A stretch of DNA of 44,401 nt from NCBI GenBank assembly GCA_027451805.1, contig DAIDIF010000272.1:1-44401 (forward strand), in the 5' to 3' direction. The stretch's first letter is position 1; each line of letters opens with the position of its first letter. This stretch comes from Acidobacteriota bacterium (GTDB lineage Bacteria > Acidobacteriota > Terriglobia > Terriglobales > SCQP01). Positions 8,905 to 17,872 of the stretch are shown piece by piece. Position numbers and translations under genes: made by a program. The notes below the pieces were generated by a model that had not been told where the DNA came from, made no database searches, and saw only the letters and a program-made list of their open reading frames with translations.

Positions 8905-9854
8905 AGCGCCCGCGCGTGCGGCTGTTGGCGATCGTGCCGCCCGCACTGCCGGCGGCGGCGCGGCTGCGGGGGTTGCGCGGGGTGGCGCTGGCGCTGGGGT
9001 GCGATGCGGCCACGATTGCGGGCGCCGCGCCCGAGGCGGAAGTCATTCTCTACTCGTCGCTGGCGGGCGGCACGCCGCCGTTCCGCGACGTCTGGCCGCA
9101 CACCGGCCCGAGCTTGCGCTGGGTGCATTCCTTTGAAGCGGGCGTGGACCGGCTGCTGACGCCGGAGCTCGCCGCCAGCGCGGTGCGGGTGACGAACGCG
9201 CGCGGGGTGTATACGGAATCGCTGGCCGAGTTCGCGGTGCTGGGGGTGCTGTGGTTCGCCAAGCAGGCGCGGCGGCTGGTGGAGCAGCAGCGGGCGCGGC
9301 GCTGGGAGCAGTTCGAGGTGGAGCTGGCGCGGGGCCGGACAGCGGCGGTGGTGGGCTACGGCGCGGTGGGGCGGACGTGCGCGGGAGCGCTGCGCAAGCT
9401 GGGGATGAAGATCGTGCCGGTGGGGCGGGCGGAGACGGCGGAGCGCGAGAAGCTGCACGCGATTCTGGGCCAGGCGGACGTGCTGCTGGCGGCGGCGCCG
9501 CTGACGCCGGCGACGCGCCATCTGCTCGACGCCGCCGCGTTCGCGGCGCTGAAGCGGGGCGGGATTGTGATCAACGTGGGGCGCGGGCCGGTGGTGGACG
9601 AAGCGGCGCTGATCGCCGCGCTGCAGGCGGGCCAGGTGGGCGGGGCGGCGCTGGACGTATTCGAACGCGAGCCGCTGCCGCCGGAGCATCCCTTCTGGGC
9701 GATGGAGAACGTGCTGCTCTCGCCGCACGCGACCGACCGGACGCGGACGCCACACTGGACGGAGCTGGGGATGCGCTGCTTCCTGGCGAACTTCTCCCGC
9801 TACCGCCGCCGCCTGCCGCTGCTGACGCCGGTCAACAAGGCGGCCGGCTACTGA
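8901..9854 (+). CDS. D-isomer-specific 2-hydroxyacid dehydrogenase
   Basis: The start at 8901 (ATGA overlap with the acylase stop) gives 317 residues; the longer ORF from 8634 is a shadow. The NAD-binding Rossmann motif is VVGYGAVGRTCAGAL. The active-site region includes INVGRGPVVDEAALIAAL (catalytic Arg), LDVFEREPLPPEHPFW (Glu) and LLSPHATD (His). It lies on the short side for the family because the N-terminal catalytic lobe is small. Substrates of this family are 2-oxo and 2-hydroxy acids. Coupling to an exported acylase is unusual and may only reflect co-expression. Confidence 0.92.
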   Translation: MKRPRVRLLAIVPPALPAAARLRGLRGVALALGCDAATIAGAAPEAEVILYSSLAGGTPPFRDVWPHTGPSLRWVHSFEAGVDRLLTPELAASAVRVTNARGVYTESLAEFAVLGVLWFAKQARRLVEQQRARRWEQFEVELARGRTAAVVGYGAVGRTCAGALRKLGMKIVPVGRAETAEREKLHAILGQADVLLAAAPLTPATRHLLDAAAFAALKRGGIVINVGRGPVVDEAALIAALQAGQVGGAALDVFEREPLPPEHPFWAMENVLLSPHATDRTRTPHWTELGMRCFLANFSRYRRRLPLLTPVNKAAGY

Positions 9855-9868
9855 CCGCTGCGGCTTAC

Positions 9869-9914
9869 CGCCCGGCGTGAGCTATCGGCGCAAGTTTTGC
9901 ATTGACGCCGGGCG
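9869..9914. terminator. 10-bp inverted repeat between dehydrogenase and GH92 genes
   Basis: CGCCCGGCGT (9869-9878) and ACGCCGGGCG (9905-9914) are exact reverse complements 26 nt apart, with a smaller GCAA/TTGC stem inside the loop. It begins 14 nt after the dehydrogenase stop. It could be a factor-independent hairpin without a T-run or an operator for the GH92 gene; a weak TTGACG (9902-9907) overlaps its right arm. Confidence 0.4.
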
Positions 9915-9973
9915 CTCCGCCGGACCATTGTAGGCAAAAGGATCCCTGCGATCCCTGGGAAGGATTTGCCGCC

Positions 9974-12478
9974 ATGCCCATCGCCCGCCGCCGCGCGCTT
10001 GCCGCCGCCCTGTTTGCCGTTCTGCTCGCCTCCACGCTCTGCCTGGGGGCAGCCGCCCCGGGCGGGGCGGCCGTGGGCCCTGCCGCCGCAGTGGACCCGT
10101 TCCTCGGAACGGGGACCGGGCCGGGCGGCACGATCAACCTGTTTCCCGGGCCGTCGCTGCCGTTCGGCATGGTGCAGCTGAGCCCGGATACCGAGGCCCG
10201 CGGCTACGGCTACCACTACGCCGAGCCCGACATCCAGGGCTTCAGCATGACCCACATGAGCGGCCCCGGGTGCGACAACGAAGGCGATGTCTTCTTCACC
10301 GCGACCACGGGCGCGGTGCACACGCAGATCGCCAACTTCGAGTCGCCCTACAGCCACGCGCAGGAGTCGGCGCGGCCGGGCTATTACCAGGTGAAGCTGA
10401 CGCGCTGGAACACCAACGTCGAGCTCACCGCGACGATGCATACCGGCGTGGCGCGCTTCACCTTCCCGGCAGGCAAGCGTGCCAACGTGCTGGTGCCAAT
10501 CAGCCACACGCTCGACCACACCGTGGGGGCGCAGGTGCAGGTGGTGAGCCACCGCGAGATTACCGGCTACGTCGAGGATCATTGCTTTTGCGGCAGCCGA
10601 GCCACCTACAAGGTCTATTTCGACATGGCGTTCAGCCAGCCGTTCGCGCGGTTCGGCACCTGGCACGGCGCCTTGGGCGCGGCCGGCAAGATCACCGCGG
10701 ACAGCCGCAAGGCGGTGCAGACCGCGCATCCGCAGTGGATCGGGGCCTATGCGAGCTGGCCGTCGTCGCCCGCGGCGCGGACGGTGACGGTGCGGGTGGG
10801 CATCTCCTATGTGGACGCGGCGGGGGCGGCGCGCAACCTCGCCGCCGAGGCCGCCGGGCAGAGCTTCGCGGCGCTGCGCGCCGCGGCCGGGAACGCCTGG
10901 AACCACGATCTGGAGGCGATTCAGGTGTCCGGCGGCAGCGCCAAGGAGCGGCGGGTGTTCTACACCGCGCTCTATCACAGCCTGCTGATGCCCAGCGTCT
11001 TCAACGACGCCGACGGGCGCTACCTCGGCTTTGATGGCAAGATTCATCAGGCCGCGCCCGGCCACGCGGTCTACGCCAACTACTCCGGCTGGGACATCTA
11101 CCGCAGCGAGATGCCGCTGCTGGCGCTGATTACCCCGCGGCGGTTCGAGGACATGTGCGAGTCGGTGGTGCTGATGGACCAGCAGGGCGGCTGGATCGAC
11201 CGCTGGCCGCAAATCAATCATTACACCAACGTGATGGCGGGCAGCCCGCTGACCATCGGGCTGGCGATGGCGTGGCTGGACGGTCTGCACGGGTTCGACC
11301 TGCAGGCCGGGTGGCAGGGGATGGTGAAGGACGCCACCACAGCGCCGCCCAAGGGCGCGCCCTATCAGGGCGAGGTCAGCATGGACTGGATCAACCAGGT
11401 CCATTACGTGCCCAACGACAAGCAGGCCTACGGCTCGGTGTCGCAGCTGCAGGAAGACGCCATCGCCTACGCTTCGCTGTACGACCTGGCCAAGGCGCGC
11501 GGCGACGCAGCGGCGGCGAAACAGTTCTACGACCGCGCGCTGTACGTGCGCAATCTCTTCGACACCGCCGACCGGTATTTCCGGCCGCGCAACGCCGACG
11601 GCGCCTGGACGCCGCACTTCGACCCCAGCCGGCAGGGGGGCGCGGGCGCGGTCTACCGCCAGGTGAGCCAGATGGCGCCCGCGCGCCGGAAGAAGATGAT
11701 GGCCGCGCTGCTCGCCCTGCGCGACAAATCCCCCGCCCGGCGCGCGGAGTTCCTGGCCAGCACGCCGGTGCGGACCGGCTTCACCGCGGCGGAGCAGACG
11801 CTGCTGCGCCAGGCGGTGCGTCTGATGGTCCCCACCGGTTTCATCGAAGGCTCGGGGTGGCATTATCAGTGGCTCGACCCGGAGGACATGCGCTGGCTGA
11901 TCGGCGCCGTGGGCCGCGAGCGCTTCAATCGCCGGCTGGAGGCGTTCTTCGACTACGCCCAGCCGGGCTGGCACGGGCAATACTACAACCCCTACAACGA
12001 GACCGATCTGGAGGCGCCGTTCGAGTTCGACTTTTCCGGCATGCCGTGGGAGACGCAGCGCGTGGTGCGCAAGATCCTCAGCCAGAACTACACCACCTCG
12101 GTCAACGGCATTCCGGGCAACGACGATTGCGGCGAGATGTCGTCGTGGGCGGTGTTGAGCATGATGGGGGTCTATACCGTGGACCCGGCGAGCACGGCGT
12201 ACGAGCTGGCCAGCCCGGTGTTTTCGCGGGTGACGATTCGCCTGCACGCGCCCTACGCCGGCAAGCAATTCGTCATTGCCGCCTCACCCGATCCGGCGGC
12301 GAACCCCTACATTCAGGGCGTGGCGATTGACGGCCAGCCGCTGCAACACGACTGGATCTGGTACCGCCAGATCACCGCCGGCGGCGAAATGCAGGTGACG
12401 CTGGGGGCGCAGCCGAACCGCGCGTGGGGCTCGGCGCCGGCGGACGCGCCGCCTTCGCTGAGCCGGGAACGGCCCTAG
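9974..12478 (+). CDS. Exported GH92 family alpha-mannosidase
   Basis: The start at 9974 (834 aa) gives a clean signal peptide (RRRALAAALFAVLLASTLCLG), with AAGGA about 9 nt upstream of the ATG; the track ORF begins 72 nt too early. The N-terminal signature VDPFLGTGTGPGGTINLFPG is followed by PFGMVQLSPDT. The (alpha/alpha)6 domain carries SGWDIYRSEMPLLAL, AGSPLTIGLAMAWLDG and the GH92 hallmark GNDDCGEMSSWAVLSMMG. GH92 enzymes are calcium-dependent exo-alpha-mannosidases that trim mannose from glycans such as N-glycans or yeast mannan. The length is normal for the family. A TTGACG hexamer lies about 65 nt upstream. Confidence 0.95.
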   Translation: MPIARRRALAAALFAVLLASTLCLGAAAPGGAAVGPAAAVDPFLGTGTGPGGTINLFPGPSLPFGMVQLSPDTEARGYGYHYAEPDIQGFSMTHMSGPGCDNEGDVFFTATTGAVHTQIANFESPYSHAQESARPGYYQVKLTRWNTNVELTATMHTGVARFTFPAGKRANVLVPISHTLDHTVGAQVQVVSHREITGYVEDHCFCGSRATYKVYFDMAFSQPFARFGTWHGALGAAGKITADSRKAVQTAHPQWIGAYASWPSSPAARTVTVRVGISYVDAAGAARNLAAEAAGQSFAALRAAAGNAWNHDLEAIQVSGGSAKERRVFYTALYHSLLMPSVFNDADGRYLGFDGKIHQAAPGHAVYANYSGWDIYRSEMPLLALITPRRFEDMCESVVLMDQQGGWIDRWPQINHYTNVMAGSPLTIGLAMAWLDGLHGFDLQAGWQGMVKDATTAPPKGAPYQGEVSMDWINQVHYVPNDKQAYGSVSQLQEDAIAYASLYDLAKARGDAAAAKQFYDRALYVRNLFDTADRYFRPRNADGAWTPHFDPSRQGGAGAVYRQVSQMAPARRKKMMAALLALRDKSPARRAEFLASTPVRTGFTAAEQTLLRQAVRLMVPTGFIEGSGWHYQWLDPEDMRWLIGAVGRERFNRRLEAFFDYAQPGWHGQYYNPYNETDLEAPFEFDFSGMPWETQRVVRKILSQNYTTSVNGIPGNDDCGEMSSWAVLSMMGVYTVDPASTAYELASPVFSRVTIRLHAPYAGKQFVIAASPDPAANPYIQGVAIDGQPLQHDWIWYRQITAGGEMQVTLGAQPNRAWGSAPADAPPSLSRERP

Positions 12479-12503
12479 GGCAACAGACACGGCCTGTTTT
12501 CAC

Positions 12504-12520
12504 CGGGGGCTCCGCCCCCG
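12504..12520. terminator. GC-rich hairpin between convergent genes
   Basis: CGGGGGC TCC GCCCCCG forms a 7-bp stem with a 3-nt loop, 25 nt after the GH92 stop and before the convergent lipoprotein stop. There is no T-run on either side, so its role as a terminator is a guess. The rest of 12479-12603 contains nothing I recognise. Confidence 0.4.
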
Positions 12521-12603
12521 CCGCCTCCCGTTGGCCGGCGCCGCCTGGCCGCTCAATGGCGCTCCTCTTCAGGGCCAGTTGCGTGGCACGGGCTTCGGCG
12601 CGG

Positions 12604-13098
12604 TCAGCGGCCGGCGCACTGGGGGCGAGTGTCGTGCCAGCCGTCGCGGATGAAGGCGAAGACCTGGTCGGTGAGATCCTGAACCATCTTGATGGGGTCG
12701 TTGTAGGAGCCCTGGGTGTAGCGGCTGCTGATGTTGCCCTGGCCCCAACCGGCGAGGTTGACGTTGCCGGTGTAGATTTCATTGTTGTCGTAGAAGTTGT
12801 AGGTCAGGGTGAAGTTGAGCTGGGAGCCGTTCTGGAGCGAGAAGCTGTCGCCGTAGGGCTTGCCGTCCTGATTGAGTTGGTCGAGGACCACTTGCCGCAG
12901 GCTGACGGCGCCGCCAGCGCGGTCGCGTGGGGTGTAGTCGAAATTGATCGGCAGGGACACGACCAGGTTCTGATAGCGGATGGGCTGCACCGAAGGATCG
13001 CACGGCGCCGGCGGCGCGGGGCGGTAGCGGTTCACGGCACAGCCAGAGGCCAGGAACAAGCTAGCCACGCCGACGACGATTCCGCATACGGTTCTCAT
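12604..13098 (-). CDS. Small lipoprotein of unknown function
   Basis: The ATG at 13098 is chosen because GGAGG lies 6 nt upstream; the GTG at 13104 would abut the ribosome site. The 164-residue product has a type II signal peptide ending in the lipobox LASGC, so Cys becomes lipid-modified and the protein is membrane anchored. The mature part begins with a Pro/Arg-rich linker, then beta-rich segments (NLVVSLPINFDYTP, QLNFTLTYNFYDNNE) and a terminal helix (VQDLTDQVFAFIRDGW). I do not recognise a family. It lies just downstream of the large propeller gene on the same strand but is separated from it by a strong hairpin. Confidence 0.75.
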   Translation of the reverse strand: MRTVCGIVVGVASLFLASGCAVNRYRPAPPAPCDPSVQPIRYQNLVVSLPINFDYTPRDRAGGAVSLRQVVLDQLNQDGKPYGDSFSLQNGSQLNFTLTYNFYDNNEIYTGNVNLAGWGQGNISSRYTQGSYNDPIKMVQDLTDQVFAFIRDGWHDTRPQCAGR

Positions 13099-13199
13099 GG
13101 GCACCCTCCGAGCTCCGAGACCATGATCGGCAGGAAAGCTTTTCGACTTGACTGGAAGAAACAGTACAGATCATGACCCATTCGGTCGGCGGCAAGACA

Positions 13200-13236
13200 A
13201 ACGGCGTCCCGCGCCAGAAAGGCGCGGGACGCCGTT
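13200..13236 (-). terminator. Perfect 16-bp-stem hairpin downstream of the Asp-box propeller gene
   Basis: AACGGCGTCCCGCGCC (13200-13215) and its exact reverse complement (13221-13236) are separated by 5 nt. The hairpin begins 21 nt after the propeller gene stop, and on the minus strand it is followed by TTGTCTTG, a short T-rich stretch. This is the best intrinsic-terminator candidate in the window. It separates the propeller message from that of the lipoprotein. Confidence 0.65.
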
Positions 13237-13257
13237 GGAGATGTGCTCTAGGGTTCT

Positions 13258-16200
13258 TTAGTATTGGCCGCCGAGGGGGGTGTTGGGGGGCAGGGTGTTG
13301 CTGATGGCCGTGATCTTGCCGGCGTGGGCCCGGTTGAACTGGGGCACGACGGTGGACTTGAGGCGGTCGAAGCCGGCGCGCGCGGTGGCGAGTTGGGCTT
13401 CGATCTCGCGCAGGACGCGGATCTGGGTCGAGGTCGGCGCATAGTCGGCGCCGCCGGCCTCGTCGCTGGCGCCCTCGCCGACGCCGCCGGAGAGCCAAAT
13501 CAGGTTCATGTAGACCTTGTAGGCCACCGGGAAGTACTTGTCGTCGCTGAGCATGTCGGCGCGGGTGACGAGCTGGAGCTCGACGTTGAGGATCTGGTGA
13601 TCGAGCTGCGCCAGCGCGGGCTGGTCGGCGGCCGCGAGGGTGTGCTGCTCGTCCTGAATCTGCTTGCGCCAGACCTCCATCTGGTTGACCATCTCCGAGG
13701 TCTCGGTGATGTCGTTGCGGATCTTCACCTGCATCGCGGTGGATTGCCGCAGGGCCGGGGTGCCGGTGATGACGGCGGGATCTTTGAGCAGGTTGAAGGG
13801 CTGGGTGTAGCTCTGACCGTTGACCGTGATCCGGACCTGGTACTTGCCGGGCGCGGCCAGGGGCACGCCGGTGCGCGGGGTGATGCCCCAGTGGATGATG
13901 GTGCGGATGGACTTGCCCTGGAAGCGCGGCTCCTGCCAGATGTAGGGGTTTTCGGGCGGGGTGGTGCGCAACTCGACCAGCTTGGGGCCATCGTAGAGGA
14001 TGTCCCAGTAGGCGCCGTTGAGGCCCTGGTGGGCGGTGAGCATTTGGGTGCGGACGACGGCGCCGGAGGCGTCGAGGATCTGCATTTTCACCGGGCCGGT
14101 GGGAGCATCGGCGAGATGAAAGAGGAAGTTGGGATACTGCGGCTGGGCGGCGGTGGGGAAGGCGCTGCGCGCCTGGCGAAACATGTCGGTGGGCTGGAAG
14201 AGGCGGGTGGCGCCGCTGGGCGGGTCGGGGCTGCCGGTCTGTTCGAGCAGGCTGATGTCGGGCAGGATGTAGAGGCCGCGGCCGTAGGTGGAGACGTCCA
14301 CGTCGTGGAAGCGCGGCTCGACCGTGATCCAGCTCACAGGCGAAGGCGGCAGGCCGCGGTTGAAGTGGGTCCAGTGGCCGCCGTCGTCAAGCGAGTAATA
14401 GAAGGCGTGGGCGGTGCCGGCGAACAGCAGGCCCTCGCGATTGGGATCCTGGGCGACGCTGAGCACGTAGTCCAGCGGATTGGTGGCGGGCAGATCGCTG
14501 GTGATGTTGGTCCAGGTCTGGCCGTAATCGGTGGTCTTGAGGATGTAGGGCTTGTAGTTGTTGTGGCCGGCGAGGCGGAAGTCCACGGCGACGTAGGCGG
14601 AGCCGGGATGGAAGGTGGAGGGGGCGATCTCGTTGAACTCGCCCCAGGCGGGCAGGTGGAGGTTGGCGGTGACATCCACCCACTGCGGGTGGGCGGATTC
14701 GTCGTCGCGGGTGTACCAAAGCTTGCCGTCATTGGTGCCGGCCCACATCAGGCCGCGCTGGATGGTCGAGGGTGCAATCGCCCACACGACTTCGCCGTCG
14801 TACTGGGCGAGGTTGTCGCCTTCGATGCCGCCGTTGGGGACGATACGGGCGGGGTTGCGGGTGGAGAGGTCGGGGCTGACCGGGGACCAGGAGTACCCCT
14901 TGTCGTCGGTGCGCAGGATGACCTGGCAGCCGTAGTAGACGTTGTTGTGGTCGAAGGGATCAATCGCCAGGGGCGAGGTCCAGTGGCAGCGGTAGCGGAC
15001 TTCGTTGGGGGGCGAGTCGAGGGTGATCTTTTGCGGCTCGACCGAGTGGGCGGTGCCTTCGCGCTGATCGAAGCGGGTGAGCTTGCCGCCGTAGCAGGTG
15101 GCCCATACGACATTGGCGTCGGTGGGATCGGGCACGGTGTAGCCGGATTCGCAGCCGCCGATGTTGGGCTGCCACTGCAGTTGCTGGACGGGGCCGCGGC
15201 CGAAGGCGTTGAAACCGCCAGGCGGCACGGTGGACTGGCCATTGGGACCGAGGGCGAAGCCGGCGGGCGGTTTTTGCGCCTTGGGATAAGCCGCCAGAAG
15301 CTGCTGGTTGATCGCGCCACGGCCGCCGCGCCCGAAGAAGCCGCGGCCGCCGAAGCCGCGGCCGGCCGGCATGAACTCGGTCTTGGGGAGCATGCCGTTG
15401 CCGGTGATCTCGCTCACGGTGGAGGGGCCGCGCATGGTGCCGTCGTCCTGGCGATTGGAGTAGATCCAGTAGGGGACGCGGTTGTCGGTGAAGACGTGGT
15501 AGGTCTGACCGTTGGGGAGGGCGACGTGCAGGGCGGTGCCGGCGCCGGTGGCGATGCTGGCGCCGCCGTCGTCGGTCAGGACGTAGCGGGCGGGGTCGGT
15601 GGGATCCATCCACATGCCGTGGCAGTCGCCGCAACTGGCGGCGCCGACCTGGCGCAGCTTGCCGCCTTCGCCGGTGAAGGTGTGGCCGCCGTCCTCGGAG
15701 CGATGGAAGCTGCTGCTGGTGATGAGGACGTCGTTCTCGTTCTTGGGATTCACCAGGACGTTGATGTAGTAGCCGGCGCGGCCGATGAGGGTGCGGTCCC
15801 AGCTCACCACATGCCAGCTCGCGCCGCCATCGCTGGTGCGCCAAAGCGAGCCTTGGTTGTGGGTTTGAATCAGGGCATAGACGCGCTTGGGATTGGAGGG
15901 GGCGATGGCGACCGCGGTCTTGCCCAAGGGCGGATGCGGCAGGCCGTGGGTGAGATGCGTCCAGGTCTGGCCGTTGTCGTGGGAGACGTAGATGCCGCTG
16001 CCGGGGCCGCCGCTGGCCTCGACCCAGGTGCGCTGCTTCACCTGCCAGGTGCCGGCGAAGATGGTGTTGGGATCGCTGGGATCCATGCTGATGCTGCTGC
16101 AGCCGGTGTCAGGGTTGACGAAGAGGGTGCGCTTCCAGGTGACGCCGCCGTCGGTGGTGCGGAAGACGCCGCGGTTCTGCTGGGGCGAGCTGTTGCGCCC

Positions 16201-16707
16201 CTCGGCGCAGACCAGGACGTTGTTGACGTCTTTGGGATTGATGACGATGCCGGCGATGCGGCCGGTGGGGACCAGCCCCATGTGCTGCCAGGTCGCGCCG
16301 GCGTCGGTGGATTTATAGACGCCGTCGCCGACGATGTCGGCGGGGCGGATGACCCAGGGCTCGCCGGTTCCGACCCAGACGGTGTTGGGGTCGGAAGGAG
16401 CGACGGCGATGGCGCCGATGGCGGCGGCGTCCTGCTTATCGAAGATGGGCCGGAAGGTGTGACCGCCGTCCACCGATTTCCAGAGGCCGCCGGAGGCCGA
16501 GCCGAGATAGTAGATGGACGGGTCGCCGGGCACGCCGGCGGCGGAGGCGATGCGCCCGCCCGGGGCGGGGCCCATATAGTGAAATTGCAACGCGGGCGGC
16601 GTGGTGGTGCGCTGCGGGCCGGCGGGACCGCGGCCGAACTGGGCGGCCAACGGGAGGGAGAGAGCAAGGCAAAGGGCAAACTTCAAAAGGCGGGACAAGC
16701 GCGGCAT
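13258..16707 (-). CDS. Large secreted Asp-box (BNR/sortilin-like) beta-propeller protein
   Basis: The start at 16707 gives 1149 residues with a signal peptide (SRLLKFALCLALSLPLAAQ); the track ORF adds 32 upstream residues. At least eight Asp-box motifs (S/T-x-D-x-G-x-T-F/W) are spread along it: SVDGGHTF, STDAGATW, TTDGGVTW, SHDNGQTW, TSDGGASW, SEDGGHTF, TDDKGYSW and TTDYGQTW. They indicate two linked propellers as in VPS10/sortilin-like and xyloglucanase-like proteins. A Gly/Phe/Arg-rich insert (GRGFGGRGFFGRGGRG) sits mid-protein. After the propellers comes a beta domain and a helical tail. No sialidase or glycosidase catalytic residues can be assigned, so binding or an unknown hydrolase activity is possible. 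A second copy's tail opens the window. Confidence 0.88.
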   Translation of the reverse strand: MPRLSRLLKFALCLALSLPLAAQFGRGPAGPQRTTTPPALQFHYMGPAPGGRIASAAGVPGDPSIYYLGSASGGLWKSVDGGHTFRPIFDKQDAAAIGAIAVAPSDPNTVWVGTGEPWVIRPADIVGDGVYKSTDAGATWQHMGLVPTGRIAGIVINPKDVNNVLVCAEGRNSSPQQNRGVFRTTDGGVTWKRTLFVNPDTGCSSISMDPSDPNTIFAGTWQVKQRTWVEASGGPGSGIYVSHDNGQTWTHLTHGLPHPPLGKTAVAIAPSNPKRVYALIQTHNQGSLWRTSDGGASWHVVSWDRTLIGRAGYYINVLVNPKNENDVLITSSSFHRSEDGGHTFTGEGGKLRQVGAASCGDCHGMWMDPTDPARYVLTDDGGASIATGAGTALHVALPNGQTYHVFTDNRVPYWIYSNRQDDGTMRGPSTVSEITGNGMLPKTEFMPAGRGFGGRGFFGRGGRGAINQQLLAAYPKAQKPPAGFALGPNGQSTVPPGGFNAFGRGPVQQLQWQPNIGGCESGYTVPDPTDANVVWATCYGGKLTRFDQREGTAHSVEPQKITLDSPPNEVRYRCHWTSPLAIDPFDHNNVYYGCQVILRTDDKGYSWSPVSPDLSTRNPARIVPNGGIEGDNLAQYDGEVVWAIAPSTIQRGLMWAGTNDGKLWYTRDDESAHPQWVDVTANLHLPAWGEFNEIAPSTFHPGSAYVAVDFRLAGHNNYKPYILKTTDYGQTWTNITSDLPATNPLDYVLSVAQDPNREGLLFAGTAHAFYYSLDDGGHWTHFNRGLPPSPVSWITVEPRFHDVDVSTYGRGLYILPDISLLEQTGSPDPPSGATRLFQPTDMFRQARSAFPTAAQPQYPNFLFHLADAPTGPVKMQILDASGAVVRTQMLTAHQGLNGAYWDILYDGPKLVELRTTPPENPYIWQEPRFQGKSIRTIIHWGITPRTGVPLAAPGKYQVRITVNGQSYTQPFNLLKDPAVITGTPALRQSTAMQVKIRNDITETSEMVNQMEVWRKQIQDEQHTLAAADQPALAQLDHQILNVELQLVTRADMLSDDKYFPVAYKVYMNLIWLSGGVGEGASDEAGGADYAPTSTQIRVLREIEAQLATARAGFDRLKSTVVPQFNRAHAGKITAISNTLPPNTPLGGQY

Positions 16708-16732
16708 CAGGCACCCCGGGGAAATCAAGCCT

Positions 16733-16761
16733 ATGGTAAATGCCTGCCCAGAGGGGCGCAA
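16733..16761 (-). promoter_or_regulatory. Putative promoter TTGCGC-N17-TACCAT for the propeller gene
   Basis: On the minus strand TTGCGC (16756-16761) and TACCAT (16733-16738) are 17 nt apart, with the start codon 25 nt after the -10. Just upstream lies an unusually AT-rich patch (AAAGTATAAATTT), which could act as an UP-like element or a second -10. The rest of 16762-16878 shows nothing else. Confidence 0.45.
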
Positions 16762-16878
16762 TGGAAATTTATACTTTATCTCGCGAGCTGACAGACCGGC
16801 CATGCCGGCGATCGCGTCGCTCGAGCTGTGGGCGTGGCCCAGGCGGCGCGCCGCGCCCCCGATACCGCAACCGAGGGC

Positions 16879-17853
16879 CTACGCTTCCCGTGGGGCGGCG
16901 CGACGGCCCGCGGACGCGACCCTAACCGCGGAGTAGGCGATGCCGGCATAGAGGGGAGCGGTGACGAGTCCCTGGTCAAAGCAGCCCGAGGCGCGGCAGC
17001 GGGGGCTGATGAAATTCGCCCATAGGCGCTGCCAGTATGAGCCGCGCAGGGCGAACCTCGTACTCCAGGCGGGGTTCAGCCAGATATAGAGCGGGAATAG
17101 CGCAGCCGGCACCAGCCAAACCCACGCGCCCGGGGCTTTCCAGCGATTCAGGGCGCCGGGTCGAGGCCGCGTGAGCCATGCTACGGCCGCCTCGATGGCA
17201 ATGGTCGAGCCCCAGAGCGGGCTGGCGATGAGGTAGTCGAGCAGGCTGACGTGAGTGCTCCGCATGTAGCCACTGACCACGAACAGGATACGATTGGCGA
17301 TTAGCCCGCCGAGGAAGGCGGCCAGTTCGAGCCCGAAGCCGGCCAGCCAGACGCGCGCTGCGGCCAGCGGCCGTTGGGCCGCCGGGCGCGCGGCACGACC
17401 GCGGAGGGCGCGGCGGAATGCCGCGCGGGCGGCCGAGTAGGCGAGCGCCGCGGAGGCTGGCATTGTATAGAAAATGAGGTAGAGGCCCAGCTCACCGCTT
17501 GCCGGGGGGTTGAAATAGGCGCGCCAGGCGGTGTGCGTGTCGCCCATCTGCAGCATGCCCGCGGCCACCGCGAGCACGAACGGAACCCAGACCCAAAGGC
17601 CGGCTCGCCCCGCGAAAATACCCGCCGGCTCGCGGCGACCGCGGATGCTGACCGCGAGCGCGACGGCTGCCGCCAGGAGCCCCACGGTTGCGAGGCCGAA
17701 CCATTCGGAGCCGACGATTCGGCTGATCGGGGCCGCCTTGGGCAGCCGGACGACAATTACTGCGAGAGCGATCCAGCCGACGTAGCAGCCGAGGGCGATT
17801 ATGCATTCAGCGAGGTACTGCGTGATTGCCCTCAGAATGGGAGAATTGGGCAT
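16879..17853 (-). CDS. Multi-pass membrane protein of unknown function
   Basis: The ATG at 17853 gives 324 residues; a TTG at 17922 preceded by GAGGGGGCC would give 347 residues but would overlap the RHS remnant. About eight hydrophobic segments are visible, for example IALGCYVGWIALAVIVV, LATVGLLAAAVALAVSI, VPFVLAVAAGML, LELAAFLGGLIANRILFVV and APLYAGIAYSAV. Arg-rich loops lie between helices 4 and 5. Two Cys occur near the C-terminus (PRCRASGC). I recognise no family motif. The ATG lies 19 nt after the last stop of the RHS remnant on the same strand, the position usually held by an immunity gene in RHS toxin loci, but this is only positional. Confidence 0.7.
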   Translation of the reverse strand: MPNSPILRAITQYLAECIIALGCYVGWIALAVIVVRLPKAAPISRIVGSEWFGLATVGLLAAAVALAVSIRGRREPAGIFAGRAGLWVWVPFVLAVAAGMLQMGDTHTAWRAYFNPPASGELGLYLIFYTMPASAALAYSAARAAFRRALRGRAARPAAQRPLAAARVWLAGFGLELAAFLGGLIANRILFVVSGYMRSTHVSLLDYLIASPLWGSTIAIEAAVAWLTRPRPGALNRWKAPGAWVWLVPAALFPLYIWLNPAWSTRFALRGSYWQRLWANFISPRCRASGCFDQGLVTAPLYAGIAYSAVRVASAGRRAAPREA

Positions 17854-17872
17854 AGGGCGGCGGACATAGCGG

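Noticed and set aside
6619-8946. 775-residue minus-strand ORF over the acylase gene
   Set aside because: It is an Arg/His/Val-rich shadow with no start signal. The acylase on the plus strand is well supported.
9848-12268. 806-residue minus-strand ORF over GH92
   Set aside because: It is an antisense frame with no recognisable domain. GH92 hallmarks are on the plus strand.
13264-16791. 1175-residue plus-strand ORF opposite the Asp-box propeller gene
   Set aside because: It is an antisense frame kept open by GC-rich third positions. It is Gly/Val/Ala/Asp-rich with no domain motif, while the minus strand has signal peptide and Asp boxes.
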